A stretch of 64,000 nucleotides of DNA from Raineyella sp044508675 (GTDB lineage: Bacteria > Actinomycetota > Actinomycetes > Propionibacteriales > Propionibacteriaceae), in NCBI GenBank assembly GCA_044508675.1, contig JBIQHF010000015.1, positions 1 to 64,000 of the forward strand. Reading direction: 5' to 3'. Shown piece after piece: positions 33,027 through 41,995 of the stretch (the stretch's first letter is position 1; each line of letters starts with the position of its first letter). A model generated the notes under the pieces. It was not told the origin of the DNA and did no database searches. It saw nothing but the letters and a program-made list of their open reading frames with translations. Both the position numbers and the translations under genes were made by a program.

Positions 33027-34505
33027 ATGACCACAACCATGACGAGTACCCAGACCCTGCTGCCACGGGAGACCTGGGAGGGCAAGGTCTTCACCGGGAG
33101 CTGGCAGGCGTCGGCACGGACCGCCGAGACCGTCGATCCTGCCACCGGCCAGGTCCTGGGGACCGTGGGCATGGTGGACGAGCAGGGCATTGCCGACGCC
33201 GCCCGCGCCGCCGCGCAGGCCCAGCCGCGGTGGGAGCGGACGAACTACGACGAGCGCGCGTCGGTCCTGCGGGCCGCGGCCCGCATCGCCGAGGAGAACA
33301 CGGCCGAGATCGTCGAGTGGATCATCCGGGAGTCCGGATCGACCGCGGCCAAGGCTGTGTTCGAGGCGTCCTTGACCGTCAAGGCGCTGCACGAGGCGGC
33401 CGGCCTGCCCAGCCGGGCCACCGGCGAGGTACTGCCCAGCACGGACGGCAAGCTGACGCTCGCCCGGCGCCGCCCCGTCGGGGTCGTCGGGGTGATCTCG
33501 CCGTTCAACTTCCCGCTGTATCTCGCCATGCGCGCCGTGGCACCCGCCCTGGCCCTGGGCAACGCCGTGGTGCTCAAGCCCGATCCGCGTACGGGCGTCT
33601 GCGGCGGGTTCGTCATTGCGCGGATCTTCGAGCTGGCCGGGCTGCCCGCCGGAGCGCTGCACGTGGTGCCCGGGGACGGGGCGGCAGGGGCGGCGATGAC
33701 CAGCGAGCCCCGCATCGACATGATCCAGTTCACCGGGTCGACGGCCGCCGGGCGCAAGGTCGGCGAGGCCGCAGGGCGCCACCTGAAGAAGGTCTCGCTC
33801 GAGCTGGGCGGCAAGAACTCCCTGCTCATCCTGGACGACGCCGACCTCGACCGGGCCGTCGCCAACACCGTCTGGGGCGTCTACCTGCACCAAGGCCAGA
33901 TCTGCATGTCCACCGGGCGAGTCCTGGTGCACCGGTCGCTCCACCAGCCGCTCCTGGACCGTCTCGTGGAGAAGGCCCGGAGCATGCCGGTCGGCGACCC
34001 CCGCACCGAGGAGGTCGCCCTCGGCCCCATGATCGACGAGCGCCAGCGCGACAACGCCCTCGCGATCGTGCAGGCAGCCGCCGAGGCCGGCGCGACGGTG
34101 GAGACCGGCGGAACGTGCGATGGCCTGTTCTTCCAGCCGACGGTGCTGTCCGGGGTGACCCCCGACAACCCGGCCTTCCGGGACGAGATCTTCGCGCCGG
34201 TGGCGGTGGTGGTGCCGTTCGACACCGACGAGGAGGCGGTCCAGCTCGCCAACGACACCGAGTACGGCCTGTCGGTCGGCATCATCTCCTCCGACGTCGG
34301 GCGGGCTATGGCCCTGGGTGAGCACCTACGGACCGGCATGCTGCACATCAACGACCAGACCGTGAACGACGAGGTGATCAACCCGTTCGGCGGCGTCGGC
34401 GCCTCCGGCAACGGCGCCAGCATCGGAGGCAGCGCCAACGGGGACGAATTCACCCAGTGGCAGTGGATGACCATCCGTGATCAGGCCCCGCATTACCCGC
34501 TCTGA
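33027..34505 (+). CDS. Benzaldehyde dehydrogenase-like aldehyde dehydrogenase
   Basis: A 492-residue NAD(P)-dependent dehydrogenase of the XylC/benzaldehyde branch. SPFNFPLYLAMRAVAPALAL (158-177), E259 in LELGGKNS and the nucleophile C293 in HQGQICMSTGR match that group. The reaction is probably aromatic aldehyde to acid, for example benzaldehyde to benzoate. GAAGGAGC precedes ATG 33027. It is followed after 84 bases by a benzyl-alcohol-type dehydrogenase, giving a two-step oxidation module next to an aromatic-type importer. Confidence 0.85.
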   Translation: MTTTMTSTQTLLPRETWEGKVFTGSWQASARTAETVDPATGQVLGTVGMVDEQGIADAARAAAQAQPRWERTNYDERASVLRAAARIAEENTAEIVEWIIRESGSTAAKAVFEASLTVKALHEAAGLPSRATGEVLPSTDGKLTLARRRPVGVVGVISPFNFPLYLAMRAVAPALALGNAVVLKPDPRTGVCGGFVIARIFELAGLPAGALHVVPGDGAAGAAMTSEPRIDMIQFTGSTAAGRKVGEAAGRHLKKVSLELGGKNSLLILDDADLDRAVANTVWGVYLHQGQICMSTGRVLVHRSLHQPLLDRLVEKARSMPVGDPRTEEVALGPMIDERQRDNALAIVQAAAEAGATVETGGTCDGLFFQPTVLSGVTPDNPAFRDEIFAPVAVVVPFDTDEEAVQLANDTEYGLSVGIISSDVGRAMALGEHLRTGMLHINDQTVNDEVINPFGGVGASGNGASIGGSANGDEFTQWQWMTIRDQAPHYPL

Positions 34506-34526
34506 GCGTCGCCACCGATCCCATGA

Positions 34527-34557
34527 GGTCGGGCCCTAGGGCCGGCCTGCCCCGACC
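34527..34557. promoter_or_regulatory. Hairpin in the spacer between the two dehydrogenases
   Basis: GGTCGGG (34527-34533) pairs with CCCGACC (34551-34557), with further GC pairing inside, in the 84-base spacer between aldehyde and alcohol dehydrogenase genes. It could be a partial terminator that sets their expression ratio. Confidence 0.3.
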
Positions 34558-34589
34558 AATCATCGTTTCCCATCAATCAAGGAGTAGAC

Positions 34590-35714
34590 ATGACAGTTGC
34601 AGACTTCCGGGACATCACCGTTGCGGTGGTCCGGGAGAAGGAAGCCCCCTTCACCGTCGAGCAGGCCCGCCTTCGTGCCCCGCGCGCCGACGAGGTCCTG
34701 GTCAAGGTGGTCGCCACCGGGCTGTGCCACACCGACCTGATCGTCCGCGACCAGTACTACCCGGTCCCGCTGCCCGCCGTGCTCGGCCACGAGGGCGCCG
34801 GCATCGTCGAGGAGGTCGGGTCCGATGTCACCTCGCTGGCACCGGGTGACCCGGTCGTCCTGTCGTACGGATCCTGTGGCAGCTGCGATCGGTGCCGCAG
34901 CGGCACGCCCGGCTACTGCGACCAGTTCTTCAGCCTCAACTTCGGGGGCACCGACGCAGAGGGCAACACGGCGCTGACAGGTGTCGACGGCGAGGCCCTG
35001 CACAGCCACTTCTTCGCCCAGAGCTCCTTCGCCACGTACGCCTTGGCCAAGGAGGGCAACGCGGTCAAGGTGCCCGTCGACGCCCCCCTGGAGCTGCTCG
35101 GCCCTCTGGGATGCGGCATCCAGACCGGTGCCGGCGCGGTGATCAATTCGCTCAAGGTCAGCCCCGGCAGCAACTTTGTCGCGCTCGGTGCCGGAGCGGT
35201 CGGGCTCTCCGCGGTGATGGCCGCGCAGGTCGCTGGCGCAGCCACGATCATCGCCGTCGACGTGGTGCCCTCCCGGCTCGAACTGGCCCGAGAGCTGGGC
35301 GCGACCCACACGATCAACACCCGTGAGGTCGACCTGGTCGCGGGCGTCCGGGAGATCACCGGAGCCGGCGCCCAGTTCGCGCTGGAGTCCACCGGCAGGC
35401 CCGAGGTCCTGGCCCAGGGCATCGAGGCGCTGAGGCCGCTGGGACAGATCGGTGTCGTCGGCGCACCGCAGCTGGGCACGACCGCGCAGTTCGACGTGAA
35501 CAACCTGCTGCTGGGTGGGCGGACGATCCGCGGCATCGTCGAGGGCGACTCGGTGCCGAGCGTCTTCATTCCCCAACTGGTCGAGCTGCACAGGCAGGGA
35601 CGGTTCCCGTTCGACAAGCTCGTACGGTTCTACGAGCTTGACCAGATCAACGAGGCCGCCCGGGACAGCGTGGCCGGCGGCACCCTCAAGGCCGTCCTTC
35701 GCATGCCGCACTGA
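34590..35714 (+). CDS. Zinc-dependent aryl-alcohol dehydrogenase (AreB/XylB-like)
   Basis: A 374-residue zinc medium-chain dehydrogenase. Catalytic zinc ligands are C46 (GLCHTDL), H67 (GHEGAG) and C175 (GPLGCGIQTG). Structural zinc cysteines are C96, C99, C102 and C110. The NAD Rossmann motif is GAGAVGLSAVMAA. Overall it matches benzyl-alcohol dehydrogenases of toluene/benzyl-ester pathways. AAGGAG precedes ATG 34590. Together with the upstream aldehyde dehydrogenase it would convert benzyl-type alcohols to acids. Confidence 0.87.
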   Translation: MTVADFRDITVAVVREKEAPFTVEQARLRAPRADEVLVKVVATGLCHTDLIVRDQYYPVPLPAVLGHEGAGIVEEVGSDVTSLAPGDPVVLSYGSCGSCDRCRSGTPGYCDQFFSLNFGGTDAEGNTALTGVDGEALHSHFFAQSSFATYALAKEGNAVKVPVDAPLELLGPLGCGIQTGAGAVINSLKVSPGSNFVALGAGAVGLSAVMAAQVAGAATIIAVDVVPSRLELARELGATHTINTREVDLVAGVREITGAGAQFALESTGRPEVLAQGIEALRPLGQIGVVGAPQLGTTAQFDVNNLLLGGRTIRGIVEGDSVPSVFIPQLVELHRQGRFPFDKLVRFYELDQINEAARDSVAGGTLKAVLRMPH

Positions 35715-35749
35715 GCTCTCCGGCTCGGGCAGCCGCCGCGGCCATGCAC

Positions 35750-36718
35750 TCAGGGGCAGTCCCCAGGTGCGTGGTCGCGGCGGAACTGCGTGGGGGTCAC
35801 CCCGTACGTCCGGCGGAACGCACGGGAGAACCAGGCCTGGTCATGTACGCCCCAGCGTGCTGCCAGCGCCCCGATCGGCACGTGGCGCAGGCCGGGGTCG
35901 GCCAGGTCACGGCCTATCCCCTCGAGGCGGCGCTCCCGGACCAGGGTCGAGAAGGAGAGGCCCTGCTGGGCGAGCAGGCGCTGCACCGTACGGGTCGAGA
36001 GGTTCTGGCCGCGGGCGACCGATTCGAGGCTGAGGCCGGGATCGGAGAGGCTGGCGGTGATGTGGCCGATCAGTTGCTCGGCGACGACGTCGGCACTCGA
36101 TTCCACCACCGGGTGGAGCTGCTGTGTCAGGGCCGCCCGCAGCAGCGAGATGCCGGCATCGCGCAGGTGTCGAACCATCCCGCCGGTCAAGGTGCCGGAG
36201 GTGGGACCGGTGGACGTGTGGTCAGCGTCCACCAGTCCGGCCAGATAGGAGGAGTACAGGCTTCCGACGCCGGCACCCGCCGGGTGCGGCTGCTCGAGCA
36301 GGCGCTCGATCCGGCGATCGGGCAGGTCGAGGTCCCGTCGGCGGACCGTCATGACGCGGGCCTGCCAGGTTCCCCGCTGCGTCAGGCGGTAGGGCCGCTC
36401 CGTGTCGTACAGCATGAACTCGCCCGGCGCCGCGGCGACCGTTCGTCCCGCCTGCTCGACCGTCACCGATCCCTGCAGCACCAGGCAGACCTTGAGCAGG
36501 TCGCTGGCCCGGTGTCGGACAGCCCGCGGTGAGCGGATCAGCGCCTGCTCGTTCCCGGAGATCCGGTACACGTGCACGTCGTCGAGGGCCAGGGCGTCGA
36601 ACCCGCCGGTGGGGCGATGGCCCTGCGCGGGCATTGGTGACGGCTCGAGTCCGTTGAACCGCTCATCCATGGCGTCGTGCCACTGCTCGGGGGTCAGGAT
36701 GTCGGGCGACCCAACCAT
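35750..36718 (-). CDS. AraC/XylS-like transcriptional activator
   Basis: A 322-residue regulator. The N-terminal ~200 residues form an AraC_binding_2/FeaR-like sensor domain (VCLVLQGSVTVEQAGRTVAA, then GEFMLYDTERPYRL). The C terminus has two helix-turn-helix motifs, LSLESVARGQNLSTRTVQRL and IGALAARWGVHDQAWFSRAF, then RRTYGVTPTQFR. This architecture is that of regulators of aromatic and amine catabolism (XylS, FeaR). It is convergent with the alcohol dehydrogenase gene and the likely controller of the two dehydrogenases. AGGTGA precedes the start. The 275 bases beyond it (36719-36993) hold nothing I can name. Confidence 0.85.
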   Translation of the reverse strand: MVGSPDILTPEQWHDAMDERFNGLEPSPMPAQGHRPTGGFDALALDDVHVYRISGNEQALIRSPRAVRHRASDLLKVCLVLQGSVTVEQAGRTVAAAPGEFMLYDTERPYRLTQRGTWQARVMTVRRRDLDLPDRRIERLLEQPHPAGAGVGSLYSSYLAGLVDADHTSTGPTSGTLTGGMVRHLRDAGISLLRAALTQQLHPVVESSADVVAEQLIGHITASLSDPGLSLESVARGQNLSTRTVQRLLAQQGLSFSTLVRERRLEGIGRDLADPGLRHVPIGALAARWGVHDQAWFSRAFRRTYGVTPTQFRRDHAPGDCP

Positions 36719-36993
36719 TGCTCACCTCACTTGACCGGTACATCGGCGGACCGGTGGTCAGGCCGCCAGTATGTCCGGGGTCACATCGCATGGCAAGGGA
36801 CGGGACCGCGGTGCGGTGCGGGGCCCGAGGTGGAAGGCCGGGCGTCCCGGTCTGACGCCCCCCGTCTTCGCCGACACCAGCCAGATGCGCCCGACACCGG
36901 CCGCGACATGGGCCCGGACGGAGGCGCCGACACCATCACCAGAGCGCCAGCGGTGTCCGGAGCGCGTCCGGAACATCGAGCGCCAGGAAAGCG

Positions 36994-37026
36994 CTCGCCC
37001 CCGCGGCGATGGACCGCGGGGGCGAG
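36994..37026 (-). terminator. Hairpin terminator of the GDPD fusion gene
   Basis: CTCGCCCCCGCGG (36994-37006) and CCGCGGGGGCGAG (37014-37026) form a perfect 13-base-pair stem with a seven-base loop, 20 bases past the stop of the leftward GDPD gene. Confidence 0.8.
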
Positions 37027-37045
37027 GGGCAGGCGAGTCGGTGCG

Positions 37046-39277
37046 TCAGCTGACGGCGGCGACGCCCAGGTCGGGGTGGTCGGTGAAGAACCGGTCCATC
37101 CCGGCATCGAGGAAGGCCCGCACCTCACCGGCCATGTCACCCAGCTCGGCCGGGTCGGCGCTGGAGCGGAACTCGGCGGGCAGGAAGTAGTTCTCGGCCC
37201 GGAACGTCCAGCCGACCACGACCAGGCCCGCGGCGTGCGCGTTGGCGATCGCCTCGGTGGGCTCGCCGAGGGTGTCCTCGGCGGTGCGCGGGATCATCAC
37301 GTCCTTGCAGAAGCCGACCTGGTCGGCGTACGTGGCGACCGTGCGCATGCCGGCGCCGGTGACCATGTCGGCATACGGCCGGTCCGGCCGGTCAGCGGGG
37401 GCACCGCTGCAGTTGACCAGCTGCACCAGGGCCACCGGGGTCATCCGGTCCAGCTCGACCAGGTTGCCGACCTCGAAGCTCTGGATCGCGACGGGGGCGG
37501 ACCTGCGGTTCAGGCCGGCAGCGGTCAGCTCGGCGACGACCTGCTCCTCCATCGACAGGCTGAGGGAGTCGAAGTAGGTCGGGTGCTTGATCTCGGGCAC
37601 CACGCCGACCGGCTTGCCGTCGGCGGTCACCGAGTGGCGGGCCAGGTCGATGACCTCCTCGAAGGTCGGCACCTGGTAGAGGCCGTCGTACGCTGCGCTG
37701 TCCGGGCGCAGCTGCGGCAGGCGCTCGACGGCGCGCAGCGTACGCAGCTCGGCCAGGGTGAAGTCCTCGGTGAACCAGCCGGTCTGGGACACGCCGTCGA
37801 TCACCTTGGTGGTCCTGCGGTCGGCGAACTCGTCCCGGGTCGACACGTCGGTGGTACCGGTGATGTCGTTCTCGTGCCGGTCGACCAGGACGCCGTCCTT
37901 GGTCATCACCAGGTCTGGCTCGATCACATCGGCGCCCTGCTGGATCGCCAGTTCGTACGCGGCCAGAGTGTGCTCGGGCCGGTAGCCGGAGGCGCCCCGG
38001 TGCGCGATGACCGGGACGGCGTGGTCGGCGGCGCTCCGCACGGGGGTCAGGTCGATCACGATCATCTCCGTGTCATCCGGCACGCCCGGGTAGCGGGCGT
38101 CGTTGCCGGGGTAGTTGTTGTCGTTGGCGATGAGCAGGCGGCCATCCGCCAGCCGCACCACGGTCTCCACCGACTGCATCGGGAAGGAGAACTCCTCGCC
38201 CACGCCGTACGCACCGGGGTCGGCAGCCATGCCGATCCCGTCTTGGTTCGCGATCTTCAGCAGGTCGACGACCAGCTCCTTGCGCGCGAAGCCCTCCGGG
38301 TCGGTCACGTTGAGGTTGACCGAGTAGATGCGCTTGGTGACCGACTCCGACCCCCAGAGGTCGTCGCGCTCGAGCACGAGTAGCTGGTTGTTGTGCACCG
38401 CGAACGCGTCACCGATCAGTGTGTCGTCCCAGTCGGCCTCGAAGGCCCAGGACTTCTCGGTGTAGCGGCCGGTCCGCGTGTCGAACTGGTAGATCATCCG
38501 GCGGCGCTTGTCGGCGTCCTGGGCCAGGTAGCCCTCGAGGATCGGGTAGAGGTAGCGTCCGTCGATGGAGCCGACCATGGCCTCGAAGCCCTTGGACGAG
38601 CGGACCAGTGGGGTCTCGCCTGCCGCCAGGAACGGGTTGGCCGGCGACTTGCCGTGCGGGAACGGCACCGGGGCCTGCAACAGTTCGCCGTCGGCGCTGA
38701 CGTGCAGCAGGAACGGGCCGAACTCCTCACCGATCCAGAACGTTCCGTCGTGTTGGCGCACGACCGACTCGATGTCGAAGTCGGCCCCGGTCAGCTGGCG
38801 GTCCTCGGTGCCCTCGTTGGTGATCGGGAATCCGGCGAGCTGGTTCGGGTCGCGCAACTCGACGTGGCGGAGAATCTTGATCTCGCCCTCGCCGCCGTCG
38901 GCGGTCTCCCAGGCCGGCTGCACCAGGTAGAGGCGCAGCAGGAAGTCGACCGAGTTGGTCTTGGCGCCGAAGCCGTTGTCGGGCATGGCCCAGAAGGTGC
39001 CGTCACCGTTGTCGATCATCGCCGAGAAGCCCGGGATGACCTGGCCGGCCCAAGGGCCGACGCGGTCGTTGGCGGGCGTGGCATCGGCGCCGGAGGCAGG
39101 GCCCTCGGCCAGATGGTCGGCCGAGAGGGTCGCCCGCGCCTGCAGGGTCGGGACGACCGTACGGACGGCGGTGGCGGAGGCCTTCTCGGCGGGGGCGGCC
39201 ATGGCCGTGGTGCCGACGAGTGCGAGGGTGAGGGCAGCGGTGGTCAGGGCGGCGGTGGCCCTGCGCAGGTTTCTCAT
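37046..39277 (-). CDS. Secreted phytase-like esterase/glycerophosphodiester phosphodiesterase fusion
   Basis: A 743-residue exported protein with signal peptide ALTTAALTLALVGTTAMAAP. Residues ~50-420 are an esterase-like beta-propeller of the phytase-like clan (FWAMPDNGFGAKTNSVDFLL, and FDIESVVRQHDGTFWIGEEF). Residues ~425-740 are a GDPD TIM barrel: IAHRGASGYRPEHTLAAYEL with the catalytic His-Arg, EPDLVMTKDG with metal-binding Glu/Asp, DRHE and PEIKHP. It would release phosphate-ester products from glycerophosphodiesters outside the cell. A PHO-box-like repeat precedes it, fitting induction by phosphate starvation. Confidence 0.87.
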   Translation of the reverse strand: MRNLRRATAALTTAALTLALVGTTAMAAPAEKASATAVRTVVPTLQARATLSADHLAEGPASGADATPANDRVGPWAGQVIPGFSAMIDNGDGTFWAMPDNGFGAKTNSVDFLLRLYLVQPAWETADGGEGEIKILRHVELRDPNQLAGFPITNEGTEDRQLTGADFDIESVVRQHDGTFWIGEEFGPFLLHVSADGELLQAPVPFPHGKSPANPFLAAGETPLVRSSKGFEAMVGSIDGRYLYPILEGYLAQDADKRRRMIYQFDTRTGRYTEKSWAFEADWDDTLIGDAFAVHNNQLLVLERDDLWGSESVTKRIYSVNLNVTDPEGFARKELVVDLLKIANQDGIGMAADPGAYGVGEEFSFPMQSVETVVRLADGRLLIANDNNYPGNDARYPGVPDDTEMIVIDLTPVRSAADHAVPVIAHRGASGYRPEHTLAAYELAIQQGADVIEPDLVMTKDGVLVDRHENDITGTTDVSTRDEFADRRTTKVIDGVSQTGWFTEDFTLAELRTLRAVERLPQLRPDSAAYDGLYQVPTFEEVIDLARHSVTADGKPVGVVPEIKHPTYFDSLSLSMEEQVVAELTAAGLNRRSAPVAIQSFEVGNLVELDRMTPVALVQLVNCSGAPADRPDRPYADMVTGAGMRTVATYADQVGFCKDVMIPRTAEDTLGEPTEAIANAHAAGLVVVGWTFRAENYFLPAEFRSSADPAELGDMAGEVRAFLDAGMDRFFTDHPDLGVAAVS

Positions 39278-39316
39278 GCCCTGAAGCTAGGAAGTGGGTG
39301 GGACTGTTCAGGGACA

Positions 39317-39338
39317 TCTGGATGAGCGGGGGATGAAC
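39317..39338 (-). promoter_or_regulatory. PHO-box-like direct repeat
   Basis: Read toward the GDPD gene, two adjoining 11-base units occur: GTTCATCCCCC (39328-39338) and GCTCATCCAGA (39317-39327). Their conserved G(T/C)TCATCC halves and 11-base phase match the PhoP-binding direct repeats of actinobacteria. The site lies about 40-61 bases before the start codon, with TAGCTT (39284-39289) as a possible -10. Confidence 0.6.
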
Positions 39339-39382
39339 ATTCGGTGGGGGTCTGAACGGGCAGTCAGGCCCTGCCGGGCCCG

Positions 39383-41089
39383 TCAGGCGGTGCCTGCCTC
39401 CATCGCGGCCCGCGGCCGCTCGGGCGGGATCGCGGCGAGCAGCGCCTTGGTGTAGTCCTCGCGCGGTTCGCGGAACAGCTCGACCGCCGCCCGCTTCTCG
39501 ACCGAGCGGCCCTTGCGCATCACCATCACGTCGTGGCTCATCTGCTGCACCACCGCCAGGTCGTGCGCGATGAACAGGTAGGTCAGCCCCAGCCGTTCCT
39601 GGAGCTCGCGGAGCAGGTCGAGCACCTTGGCCTGCACCGACACGTCGAGGGCACTGGTCGCCTCGTCAAGGATGACCAGATCCGGCTCGAGCGCGAGCGT
39701 ACGGGCGATCGAGACGCGCTGGCGCTGGCCACCGGAGAGCTCATGCGGAAAGCGACTGGCGAAGTCGTGCGGCAGGTCGACCATGTCCAGCAGGTCCCGG
39801 ATCCGCTGCTGGCGGGAGCCGGCGTCCGAGCCGCCCAGGCCGTGCACGACCAGCGGCTCGGCGATCGACCGGCCGACCTGGGTGCGCGGGTCCAGGGAGG
39901 AGAACGGGTCCTGGAACACCATCGCCAGCCGCCGGCGGACCTGCTTGCGCTCGGATCGGCGCAGGGCGAACAGGTCGATCTCGCCCAGCCTCGCGGTGCC
40001 CGCATGCGGCTCGACCAGACCGGTCAGGGCGTTGGCGATCGTCGACTTGCCGGACCCCGACTCGCCCACGATACCCAGCGTGTGCCCGCGCCGCACCTCG
40101 AAGGAGACGTCGTCGACCGCGTGCACGACCGTCTTCCCGTGCGGGGTCTGCACCGGGAAGCGTACGTCCAGGCCCTCGACCCGCAGCAGCGCCGGCGCGT
40201 CCTGCGCGGGGGGCAGGTGGTGCGAGGGGTCGATCAGCGGGCGCGCCGCCAGCAGGATGCGGGTGTACTCCTCGCGCGGCCGGTCGAAGACGTCGAGGAT
40301 CGGGGCCTGCTCCACGACCCGGCCCGCCCGCAGCACCGTGACGTCGTCGGCGACCTGGCCGATGACGCCCAGGTCGTGGCTGATCCAGATCACCGCGCTG
40401 CCGAGGCGGTGCTGCAGGTCCCGGACCAGTTCGACGATCTGGCGCTCGGTGGTCACGTCGAGGGCCGTGGTGGGCTCGTCGGCGATCAGCAGCTCGGGAT
40501 CGCAGGCCAGGGCGACCGCGATCATCACGCGCTGGCGCTGCCCGCCGGACAGCTGGTGCGGGTAGGAGCGCAGCCGGTTCTCCGGCTCCGGGATGCCGAC
40601 ACTCTCCAGCAGCTGGAGCGCACGGGCCCGCGCCTGCTTGGGGGTCTGCCGGGTGTGCGCCTCGAGCGACTCGGTGATCTGGCGCTCGAGAGTGAGTAGC
40701 GGGTTCAGCGAGGTCGACGGGTCCTGGAAGACGAAGCCGATCCGTGAGCCGTGCACCCGGCGCAGCTGGGCCGGCGTCGCGCCGACCAGCTGGGTCGTGC
40801 CGTCCAGCATCGCCGAGCCGGTGGCCCATGAGGCCGGGGCGTCCATCAGCCCGGTCGCCGCGAGCACCGTGATCGACTTGCCGGACCCCGATTCGCCGAC
40901 CAGCCCGAGGGTCTGGCCCTTCTCGACCCGGAACCCGATGTCCTCCACGATGGTGCGCCGCCCGATCGTGACCATCAGGTCGCGGACCTCGAGAACGGGC
41001 CCGGTCGCTGCCGGACCGGGTGGACGAGCGCCAGGCGTACGGGACCCCGATGAACGATCGCGTGGCGTACGGCTCGGTGGCCTGCTCAT
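39383..41089 (-). CDS. Fused dipeptide/nickel-type ABC ATPases (DppD-DppF)
   Basis: A 568-residue protein with two complete ABC ATPase domains in one chain. Each has Walker A GESGSGKS, signature LSGGQRQRV and Walker B (LLIADEPTTALD; LVILDEATSALD), plus an oligopeptide-family tail. It energises the importer made of the two permeases and the binding protein encoded upstream. The ATG at 41089 overlaps the DppC-type stop as ATGA. A Pro/Ser/Arg-rich ~30-residue leader precedes the first domain. Confidence 0.9.
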   Translation of the reverse strand: MSRPPSRTPRDRSSGSRTPGARPPGPAATGPVLEVRDLMVTIGRRTIVEDIGFRVEKGQTLGLVGESGSGKSITVLAATGLMDAPASWATGSAMLDGTTQLVGATPAQLRRVHGSRIGFVFQDPSTSLNPLLTLERQITESLEAHTRQTPKQARARALQLLESVGIPEPENRLRSYPHQLSGGQRQRVMIAVALACDPELLIADEPTTALDVTTERQIVELVRDLQHRLGSAVIWISHDLGVIGQVADDVTVLRAGRVVEQAPILDVFDRPREEYTRILLAARPLIDPSHHLPPAQDAPALLRVEGLDVRFPVQTPHGKTVVHAVDDVSFEVRRGHTLGIVGESGSGKSTIANALTGLVEPHAGTARLGEIDLFALRRSERKQVRRRLAMVFQDPFSSLDPRTQVGRSIAEPLVVHGLGGSDAGSRQQRIRDLLDMVDLPHDFASRFPHELSGGQRQRVSIARTLALEPDLVILDEATSALDVSVQAKVLDLLRELQERLGLTYLFIAHDLAVVQQMSHDVMVMRKGRSVEKRAAVELFREPREDYTKALLAAIPPERPRAAMEAGTA

Positions 41090-41991
41090 CGCATCCTCGC
41101 TTCGATCAGGCTGCGCTGTTTGGGGTCCATCACGTCGCGAAGCCCGTCGCCGAACAGGTTGAACGCCAGCACGGTCAGGAAGATCGCCGCGCCGGGGAAG
41201 ATCGACATCCACCAGGCCTGGCTGACCCAGCCCTGCGCGTCGAAGATCATCCGGCCCCACGAGGGCGCGGGCGGCTGGATGCCCATGCCGAGGAACGACA
41301 GCGTCGCCTCGGTCAGGATCGCGAACGCCAGCGACAGCGAGGTCTGCACGATGATCGGCGGCAGGATGTTCGGCAGCACCCGGCGGGACAGGATGAACCC
41401 GTGGCCGGTGCCCATCGTGCGGGAGACCTGGACGAACGGCTCGACGCTGACCGACAGGGTCGAGGCGCGCGCGACACGGGCGAAGATCGGGGTGTAGACG
41501 ATGCCCACGGCCAGCATCGTGGTCCACTTGCCGGCGCCGAGGATCGCGACGATCACCAGCGCGAGCAGCACCACCGGGAACGCGAACATGACGTCGACGA
41601 TCCGCATCACGATGGTGTCCAGGATCCCGCGGGCATAGCCTGCGACGATGCCGATCGTGGTGCCGACGCCCAGGGAGAACGCGACCGAGATGACCGCCAC
41701 CTGCAGCGACACCGAGGCCGAGGCCACCACCCGGCTGAACACGTCGCGGCCCAGGTCGTCGGTCCCGAACAGGTGCTCGGCGCTCGGCGGCCGCAGGGCG
41801 TTGAGCACATCAGTGCTGTTCACCCCGTACGGGATGACGAAGCGGCCGAGGACGGCGGTGGCGACGACGAGCACCAGGACGATCGCCGACACGACCGTGA
41901 CCGGGTTGGAGAACAGGACCCGCCAGGTCGGCAGGCGCTGGTGCGGGATCGCCGCGTCGGAGGGCGACGGGGGGAGATCGGTCACGGCCAC
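41086..41991 (-). CDS. DppC-type ABC permease
   Basis: A 301-residue inner-membrane permease of the oligopeptide/nickel family. The N-terminal OppC_N region and first helix are followed by GTDDLGRDVFSRVVASASVS, the family hallmark. The EAA-type coupling loop is ARVARASTLSVSVEPFVQVS, then RTMGTGHGFILSRRVLPNIL. It pairs with the DppB-type protein encoded four bases upstream. Confidence 0.9.
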   Translation of the reverse strand: MAVTDLPPSPSDAAIPHQRLPTWRVLFSNPVTVVSAIVLVLVVATAVLGRFVIPYGVNSTDVLNALRPPSAEHLFGTDDLGRDVFSRVVASASVSLQVAVISVAFSLGVGTTIGIVAGYARGILDTIVMRIVDVMFAFPVVLLALVIVAILGAGKWTTMLAVGIVYTPIFARVARASTLSVSVEPFVQVSRTMGTGHGFILSRRVLPNILPPIIVQTSLSLAFAILTEATLSFLGMGIQPPAPSWGRMIFDAQGWVSQAWWMSIFPGAAIFLTVLAFNLFGDGLRDVMDPKQRSLIEARMR

Positions 41992-41995
41992 CTCC

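Noticed and set aside
36719..36993. Possible small gene between the AraC-type regulator and the GDPD terminator
   Set aside because: Open frames there have random-like composition and no ribosome-binding site; nothing can be supported.
39741..40829. Second long frame within the fused ATPase gene
   Set aside because: Composition and lack of motifs show it is a shadow of the ATPase coding frame.
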